This document shows, one piece after another, positions 57,479 to 64,000 of a stretch of 64,000 nt of DNA. Origin of the DNA: Undaria pinnatifida (taxonomy: Eukaryota; Sar; Phaeophyceae; Laminariales; Alariaceae). The position numbers and the translations under genes were made by a program. The stretch covers positions 6,771,147-6,835,146 of the forward strand of contig JABAKD010000023.1 of NCBI GenBank assembly GCA_012845835.1, read 5' to 3'. Numbering within the stretch: the stretch's first letter is position 1; the number at the start of each line of letters is the position of its first letter. The notes under the pieces are model-generated. The model made no database searches. It was not told where the DNA came from and saw only the letters and a list, made by a program, of their open reading frames with translations.

Positions 57479-57742
57479 CAGTTTCATTACGCCGTGCCTA
57501 GCAAATATCTCTCTGTAGTAATCCCTCTCCCCGCGAAAGATCCTTTCGAAACGCCTGTCGCGCACCCAGTTGGAAATCCTACTGCTGGAAACCCTTGATA
57601 AGTCGGTAGCACTCCTAGGGGATAGAGGACGGGGTTGGGGTCTCAAAACCGCCTTGGCCACGCAAAGAGCTTCCGCTCTCAAAACCGGGTCGTTCTTGGA
57701 AAGGAGTCGGTAAAGTGCCGCCGCTAAATCGTGCGTGAGTGT
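57479..57742 (-). CDS. Giant ligase gene, exon 3: armadillo/HEAT-like helices
   Basis: 88 codons, phase 0 to 0; acceptor CGCCTCCTCAG, donor CTG|GTGAGA. Reads 'TLTHDLAAALYRLLSKND', 'PVLRAEALCVAKAVLRPQP', a Ser/Arg linker, then 'FERIFRGERDYYREIFARHG' and 'VMKL'. TRIP12/UPL3 proteins have the same succession: a repeat 'DP.VL..AL.+AE.LM.KLP..F...F.REGV+H.V'. The match in order and spacing (helix, linker, '+F.R.GV+..+') is the best single clue to the family. Non-repetitive and well bounded. Confidence 0.8.
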
Positions 57743-60059
57743 CTGAGGAGGCGTTGTAGGCGGGGAGGGAGAGGGTACAGGAGAAAGACGGGGAGTAGGG
57801 GCGGGGGAGGGAGAGAGGAGGTAGGAGAGGGGAGGAGAGGGGGGGAGGGGGAGGGGCAGGAGAGGAATGGGGAGGGGGAACGCGGAGAGGGGGAAGGACA
57901 GGCATGGCGAGGGGGGGGGGAGATAAGACGGATGCGGTTGGGCGAGCAGGTGGGGGTGAATGGGCGTATTGCTTACCTGGTGCCACGTATGGCAGAGGTC
58001 CCTCTATAGCGCCGGTTAACCCTTTTAGCGCCGCAGTACCGATAGGGGACAACACACTTGAAGTTAGACTAGGATGATTTTAGGAGTTGGAAACGGGTTA
58101 AGCAGTGCCGGTTGCCCGCCATAGTGCCTGCGAAATCGTTGTGGTACATATGGGAACAACCCCTAGTGGCGGTACGCGGAGTAGTGCCAGTGGCCGATAT
58201 AGTGCAGGTATACTTCCGGCCGGAAGATGGCGGCGATACAGAGAGGACTACTACTGCTGTACCAGCCCGACATGATAAACGATGTGTCGTTACGGTACGT
58301 GTTTAACACATTGCTGTTAACACTGGCGAATCATAGCAGCTTGCTGCCCTTGGGATGGAGTACGTGTAGTAGAGTACGTGTAGTAGCCAACATTATCACA
58401 ACTTTTCTGTTGTTTCTGTTGTTCGCCCTCCCAACTTCCGAGGCACAAACGAGCGGCCGATGTATCACGCACCTTGCAAAGATGAGTATCGACCCTAAAC
58501 TTATCGAACTCACAGCTGACGTGTTTAGAAGATTGTTCTACAAAGATACCAGTTCGATACGCAAAAAAAAAACACCCAACGTACTTTCGTATAAGCTCGA
58601 TATGGAAATGAGGCCATGCGGTACAGCTACAAAAAACCCATAAACAGACTCACTGAAAATACCAACCCCATGCAGATAGATCAAATGATCGAAACATCCA
58701 TTGGTTGACCCGGGGATGCTCACTCATCATCCCCTCCCTAAAATCTCGGAGTTTCGCACATTTTTCAAGCATTGTTCAAATCGAGCTTTTATTTATTGCC
58801 GGACTGGTACGTGGTTATACTAAAAAATAAAATAAAATAAAATTGCTCCGGAAGGATAAAACGGTAGAGCTGGGAGTCGCACGACTTAAGTCGCCAAGTT
58901 TTTATTAGTCGAACTAATAGTTAGTCGTTTCAAGGAGGTGCCGACTATCCGACTGATAGGGTTTTCATATTGGTGGGAAGGAATGTTAAATGCGGGATAT
59001 ATCTTCCTGTATTCGGGCGGGGTCCCCTCGGCCGGGGAGGGGGGGGGGGGGGGTTGGTGTTGCCTGGCTTCGCTCGCCTGGTTCAAGTTGGCAAGTCGGT
59101 GGCCATCAGCTGGTTTAGCCAGCTGACTTGCCGGCTGAAGTCACTTAGGTAACTGCACCTACCGAGTAGATATATAAAAAAAACTTCTACTAAACACGTC
59201 AGCTGTGAGTTCGATCAATTTAAGGGTCGATACCCATCTTTGCGAGCTTCGTGATACATCGCCCGCTCGTCTGTACAGATGTAAAAACTGAACCTCACCT
59301 CGCGTGATACGAACAGAAGAGACGCGTACAACGGTAATATAACATACCACAGCTCATCTGCCAACAAAGCCAAGCTTTGTGCGCGCCGTATCATGTGTTT
59401 CCTCATCCCCCCTCTTCGCTCTTCTCCATGTCGTCAAATAACGAATTCCGATACCCGTACCGTCCCGCCGATATGTATTATCCTTTGCTCTTCTTAATAG
59501 CCGTGAAAGCCTGCCGAGTCACAGCTCTTGAAAATGATCGCGGCAACACCCCCGCTACACTATGTCTATTCCTAAGGTGCTGTCAAAGGAGACCGCCAAA
59601 GGGACAACACTTTGGCGGTCTCTTCTTGAAAGCACACTAGGGGTATGTATGATATAGCGGTCCTGTTGTCAATATCATTTTATAGAGCCGTGAGTCGGCG
59701 GGATTTCACGACCAATAACTAATCGGTAGCGCCTCTTGCCAATTAGCTGACATTGGACGGCAAATCGGTTGGCAAAACCAGCTGATGACCAGCCGACTTG
59801 CCGACTTAAGTCAGGCGAGCGAAGCCAGGCGGATCACCCCTCCCCCTGCCGAGGGAACCCCGCCCAAAAAAGGAACATGTATCCAGTATTTAACATTCCG
59901 TCCTACAACTATGAAAACCCAATAAGTCGGATTATCGGCACCTTCTGGACCAATAACTAGTTGCCGCCTACTAACTAGTTGGCCTATACGTAAGGAAATC
60001 TAAAGAGTACATTGCGGGACCGATGCAAAACCTAAGGCCAACGTGAACACCAACAGCAA

Positions 60060-60092
<33 letters not shown>

Positions 60093-60144
60093 GACAACAA
60101 CAGCAACAGCAGCAACAAAAACAATAGTTCAGTTTGTTCAGTAC
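57743..60144. other. Intron 2/3 of giant ligase
   Basis: GA-rich simple sequence (57,750-57,950), one TTAACCC fragment (58,015), a GCTTGCAAAGATGAGTATCG repeat (58,461-58,530; reverse at 59,198-59,272), TIR hairpin MITEs, a 13-bp stem-loop at 59,590, and (CAACAG)n at 60,055. A 138-codon plus frame at 58,227 includes the dispersed repeat and is not accepted. Confidence 0.55.
59590..59623. other. Perfect 13-bp stem-loop
   Basis: GAGACCGCCAAAG (59,590-59,602), 8-nt loop, CTTTGGCGGTCTC (59,611-59,623). Could be an RNA hairpin or a transposon internal palindrome. Confidence 0.6.
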
Positions 60145-60330
60145 CTTCCGGAAGAGGCATCGGGGGCAGTTCTCCCGGAGCGACAAAAGAGCTGTTGAAG
60201 CCAAGCGAACGCCCTCTGGGGGCGAGACCGCCGACGGGATGAGGCGCAGAAGGGGCGATAGAAGCTCCCCGGAAAATTCCTGGAAAAGTCCGGGGTCTTG
60301 CCCGTACACATGGCGTAGCTGCACTAAAAC
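60145..60330 (-). CDS. Giant ligase gene, exon 2: armadillo-like helices
   Basis: 62 codons, phase 0 to 0, acceptor GCCGTAACAG, donor AAG|GTACTG. Reads 'VLVQLRHVYGQDPGLFQEF', then 'ELLSPLLRLIPSAVSPPEG', then 'VRLASTALLSLRENCPRC'. This is ordinary, non-repetitive sequence with an amphipathic two-helix pattern. It resembles the armadillo segment of TRIP12/UPL3 in which a chain of '..LL..FG.+LLPVL+Q+Y' is followed by 'VR.KCL..+..L'. Strong coding evidence because the flanks are pure repeat. Confidence 0.78.
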
Positions 60331-60658
60331 CTGTTACGGCGAAAGACAACGAAAACGAAACACGGCAAAAAGAAACGAGGCGCAAAAAAAAAAAAGGTCT
60401 TGATACGTGGGGGAAACGTAGACATCAACACGAAAAAAAAAGAAACAAAAAGCAACTGCGTCGAAGCCTGATATCGCAAAAAAAACAAACGTAAACAGCG
60501 TCGGAAACAAATTGCACACGTATCGTGCAAAAAAAAATACAACTAAAACGACACATATTTTCGACAGCAAATGAAAGTGACTGCACAATCATAAACAAAC
60601 ACCGGCACCACCACCATCACGAACCAAAAACAACAGCAACAACAACAAACAACCGTAC

Positions 60659-60795
60659 CTGGCCGTCCGGCGGAACACTCTCAGAATTTTCTTCCGCCTC
60701 CTCCTCCGCCTCCACCTCTTCCTCCTCCATTTCTTCTTCTTCCTCTTCCTCCTCCTCTAGCTCATGGTTCCCTTCTGCATCGGGGTTTCTACCGC
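60659..60795 (-). CDS. Giant ligase gene, exon 1 in window: acidic leader
   Basis: Acceptor CTTCGCAG, donor CAG|GTACGG; enters in phase 1, leaves in phase 0. Encodes 45 codons beginning 'GRNPDAEGNHELEEEE', with about 25 glutamates, ending 'ENSESVPPDGQ'. The acidic run is compositionally simple, but the frame joins directly to the armadillo-like exon 2. Earlier exons are needed because it starts in phase 1; none was recognised between here and 64,000. Confidence 0.6.
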
Positions 60796-60960
60796 CTGCG
60801 AAGGCATTGATGACGGGTAAGAAGGGGGGTCGCGTTCTAGGTATAGGAAAAACTCAACGGCTTTTCACGGGCCATGACCCGTCCCGGGGGTAGTGTTCGG
60901 AGGCTGAAAAAAAGAGCGGGTCGAGTCGGGTAGGGTCAGAAGATTGTTGGATTCTCAAGG

Positions 60961-61130
60961 ATCGGGTCTGGTCTGGTCTGGTCTGGTCTGGTCTGGTCTG
61001 GTCTGGTCGGGTCGGGTCGGGTCGGGTCGGGTCGGGTCGGGTCGGGTCGGGTCGGGTCGGGTCGGGTCGGGTCGGGTCGGGTCGGGTCGGGTCGGGTCGG
61101 GTCGGGTCGGGTCGGGTCGGGTCGGGTCAA
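60961..61130. repeat. (TCTGG)n to (TCGGG)n pentamer array
   Basis: About nine TCTGG units switch abruptly to about 24 TCGGG units, a one-base variant spreading within the array. Confidence 0.95.
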
Positions 61131-61159
61131 GCGGTTTTCTAATCTCACAGGTCGGGTCG

Positions 61160-61620
61160 GATCACCCTGACCAGACCTGACCCGTCAAAAGTGACCCGAT
61201 TTGATCCGCCAAAGGCGACGCGGCCTGATCCGTCAGAGGTGACGCGGCCTGATCCGTCAAAAGTGACCCGACCTGACCCGCTGAAAGTGACCCGACCTGA
61301 CCCGTCGAGAAGGATCCGATATGGCCTGTCAAAAGACCCGACCTGGCCCGTTAAATGAGACTCGACCTGACCCGTCAGAAATGATCGGACCGGGCCTGTC
61401 AAAAAGACCCAGCAAAAGTGACCAGGTCTGACCTGACCCGTCAATAGTGTCCCGATCTTTCCCGACAATAGTGATCCGACCTGTCACATCAAAAGTGACC
61501 ATACCTGACCCGTCAAAAAAGACCCGACCTGATTCGTCAAACGTGCCCCGACTTGGACCTGACCTGACCCGTTAAAAATGACTCGACCTGAGCCGTCAAA
61601 CGTGACCCGACAGCATGCAC
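61160..61620. repeat. About 24-bp degenerate tandem repeat
   Basis: GACCCGTCAAAAGTGACCCG-type units, about 18 copies, contiguous with the pentamer array. Confidence 0.85.
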
Positions 61621-61671
61621 TGGGTGAAACTTGAAGCCACGGCCTTCACGTTAGTAAGGACGGGATTCACC

Positions 61672-62105
61672 TACTTGACCCCTTCAGAACCCCCAAATCC
61701 TTCCCTCTACTAAATCCAAGTAAATTTGTCCCCAAAAACGGTTCCCAGTAGCGAAGGCGTTAACCCCTTTAGAGCCCAAAAATCCCTCCCTAAACTAGCT
61801 TCAAGTAAATTGATCTCCAAACAGGGTTTCCAGTAGTGAAGGCGGTAACCCCTCTAGAGCCCAAAAGTCTTTCCCTATACCAACTTGAAGTAATTTTTTC
61901 CCCCGAGGTTTCCAGTAGTTAAGGCGTTAACCCCTATAGAGCCCAAAAATCCCTCCCTGTACTACCTTCAAATAAATTTGTCCCCAAACAAGGGTTTCCA
62001 GTAGTGAAGGCGTTATAACCCCTTCAGAGCCCAAAAATATCTCCCTATACTAACTTCAAGTAATTTTGTCACCCAAAAGGGTCTCCAGTAGCGAAGGCGT
62101 TAATT
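61672..62105 (+). repeat. Array of five TTAA micro-MITE copies
   Basis: Five forward copies; neighbours share single GGCGTTAACCCC-like junctions with no spacer. Confidence 0.85.
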
Positions 62106-62106
62106 G

Positions 62107-62272
62107 AGAGCTAAGTCGGCACGACTTAAGTCACCAACAAGTTACTACTTAAGTCGGCAAGTCGGCTGGCCATGAGCTGGTTTCGTCAGCCGGCTTTACG
62201 ACAAAGGCAACTTTGTCAGCCAACGGCGCCTACCGGTTAGCTACGAGGTCGTCAACGCCTGCCGACTCACAC
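62107..62272 (+). mobile_element. TIR hairpin MITE, internally deleted copy
   Basis: GAGAGCTAAGTCGGCACGAC ... GTCGGCTGGCCATGAGCTGG ... CCTGCCGACTCACACCTC; both inverted ends and the hairpin present in only 166 bp. Confidence 0.7.
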
Positions 62273-62740
62273 CTCCACCTGCTTCTCCATCAGGGACGGA
62301 CGGATGGCACGATACACGTATCACAGCGCTTTGTGCTTACTGAATGCCTGGGCTCCTCAACCCATTTCTAACTCTTAAGCATTTGTTACTCTCAACTTTT
62401 TCTTCTCCAAATCAGATTTTTCGGCTTGGTACTTGAACTCCTAAAATGATTCTACTCTTAACTTCTTTTTTTATCCAAATCAGTTTTTCCGGCTTGGTAC
62501 TAACGGCCCCATCATGTAAACGAGCTTGGAAAAAAAAACAAAAAAAAAAAACAGGGGAACAAACTTCTACCGCAAGATGCTAGCTGGCTAATACAGCCCA
62601 GAGCCGGATTTCGGGCTTCTCGTGGGAGGAAGGAGAGCCGGTACCGCACGAGACACGCCTCCTCAAACCCATGAAAAAAAAAACCAACGCTTACGATTGT
62701 ATCTGGCCTATAGAGGAGGCGTGCTATAATAGAGAGAGCA

Positions 62741-62771
<31 letters not shown>

Positions 62772-63789
62772 TGTTTTCTGGATGACGAGAGCTCCTTCAG
62801 AGCCACCCCAGGGTACGAAGTTTATCAAGCGAGGAACGACCGGCTAGTCCGATACTATTACGAGCATATACTTCGACGTACGTATCTAGCGCTTTCCGGC
62901 GAACCTAACTATGACGTCATGGGCACTTCCATCGGCGAGATACGCTCTGACACCCATTACGTAGTTTACCTTTGGGACAGAGGACAGAGAAGTACCTGTT
63001 TTAGGACTAAAGAGCATAGGCGTGTGTGTTTGTGTTGTGTGTTGGTTGAGGTCGGGTTGCGCGAAACAAACGCCTTCCAAGTCATGTTTTCGGGTGAGAT
63101 ATTGAGATAGCTCCTCAAGTTATGAACTCGGAAAATTCTTAAGAATCTGCTGCACACCCCAAACGCGGGATGACTCTTCGCCCGAATTCGCCGGAATGAC
63201 ACCATGCACAAGTTTTCGCTAGTGAGTAGGCCATGGGCTTCGTTTATCCGTTTGCTCGGGATTACTTCATGCGGCCGACGCTGCCATCAAGCAACTATTT
63301 TTTCGGTCATTTTTCTTTCGTTTCATGTCCTGTACCGTAACAAGACGCGTGCTACGATTCTAGAGGTACGGTTCGGCAATTTTTTTCGTTTTATGTCCTG
63401 TACCGTAACAAGACGCGTGCTACGATTCTAGAGGTATGGTATACCATTTTTTGGCGATACTACCTTCTGACCGACGAGGCCCCTTCACCCAAAATCGTCG
63501 GAAAACGTCTGGGGGTTTTTGCAAAACGATTGGATTGTTATTTTTATTTTTTTCAAAATCACCTCATCGGGTTGCATTTTTTTTTTTTTTAAGTCAGATG
63601 TTGGGTGAGGTGTAGAGCTCTTCTTCAAGCCACCAACCACCCTTAACGCCTTTTACCACTGGAAACCCTTTTGGGGGACAAATTTACTTCAAGTTAGTAT
63701 GGGGAGGGGTTTTCGGGCTCTAAAGGAGTTAAGTCGAAAAAGAGCCGGTGAAAAGAGCCAGTGCACCACCTCTACCGTACCACAGGAAG

Positions 63790-64000
63790 ACCGCTGTTCG
63801 TCTACAGGAGGGGTCCCTCAATACGGCAGTCTGAGTAAGGCGGTATCCCCATAAAAGGCGGTCAAAATCGCTTGAGTACATCAGAGGTTCCCCAATAAGG
63901 CGGTCTAAGTAAGGCGGTATCCCGATACAAGGCGGTCGATATATTGCTTGTGAGCACAGGAGGGGTCCCGCAATAAGGCGGTCTGAGCAAGGCGGTATCC
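63790..64000. repeat. About 80-bp tandem repeat at window edge
   Basis: Units with AATAAGGCGGTCTGAGTAAG, GCGGTATCCC, AAGGCGGTC; three starts seen (about 63,810, 63,890, 63,970), continuing past the window. Confidence 0.85.

Larger units (their letters stand above)
60796..64000. other. Upstream intron or flank: repeats only
   Basis: No exon recognised, though exon 1 starts in phase 1 and needs a partner upstream. Contains (GGGTC)n, degenerate 24-bp repeats, a micro-MITE cluster, TIR hairpin MITE, MITE ends (63,340-63,500) and an edge array. Confidence 0.6.

Noticed and set aside
58227..58643. 138-codon plus-strand frame with a hydrophobic stretch
   Set aside because: Its second half is the dispersed GCTTGCAAAGATGAGTATCG repeat; no splice or composition support.

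Overview
This is eukaryotic nuclear DNA. It has spliced genes with GTGAGT/GTACG-type donors and pyrimidine-tract acceptors, kilobase-scale introns, and many microsatellites, MITE-like repeats, a SINE family and LINE/LTR relics. Exons carry very long Gly, Ala, Ser, Gln and Glu tracts. Together this suggests a repeat-rich protist or alga, perhaps a stramenopile such as a brown alga. The lineage is an inference from style only; no rRNA, organelle or diagnostic housekeeping gene is present.

The main content is one giant minus-strand gene filling most of the window (about 60.8 kb down to 1.4 kb; both ends lie outside). I traced 16 exons from splice sites and reading phase. Every successive junction agrees in phase, and the exons sum to about 13.1 kb of coding sequence (about 4,360 codons). 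Conserved islands, in order, are: an acidic leader; armadillo/HEAT-like helices (60.1-60.3, 57.5-57.7, 54.3-57.0 kb); an 'ALVRPFTVRL...VLLVEPLTTVGEV' block (45.4-46.4 kb); a Tudor-like fold split over three exons (36.8, 32.7 and 31.1 kb); an 'LRFYW...GSTMFEAVQLL' block (14.3-14.9 kb); and helices ending in 'VSGLQRKISRQ' (11.2-12.1 kb). Motif order matches the non-catalytic part of TRIP12/UFD4/UPL3-type HECT ubiquitin ligases. The catalytic HECT domain is not in the window and should lie downstream on the minus strand. The islands are separated by low-complexity inserts of up to about 900 residues.

The introns hold the rest. One carries a plus-strand Cys-rich gene (about 23.1-25.6 kb). Another carries a 1.1 kb element with about 95-bp terminal inverted repeats enclosing a small two-exon gene (43.2-44.3 kb). 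Also present are a decayed LINE 3' end (27.4-28.7 kb) with related poly-C-tailed copies, an LTR remnant inside a microsatellite (35.4-36.1 kb), and a poly(A) SINE family with clear target duplications. A 90-bp TTAA-bounded micro-MITE has at least six complete copies, two with a recognisable empty site in another repeat. Two further TIR families (GACGCGTGCTACGATAGAGG and AGAGCTGTGAGTCGGCAGG), a 1.2 kb TIR element built of 42-bp palindromic repeats (50.2-51.5 kb), a GATC-rich satellite (18.85-19.8 kb) and several (GGGTC)n arrays complete the inventory.
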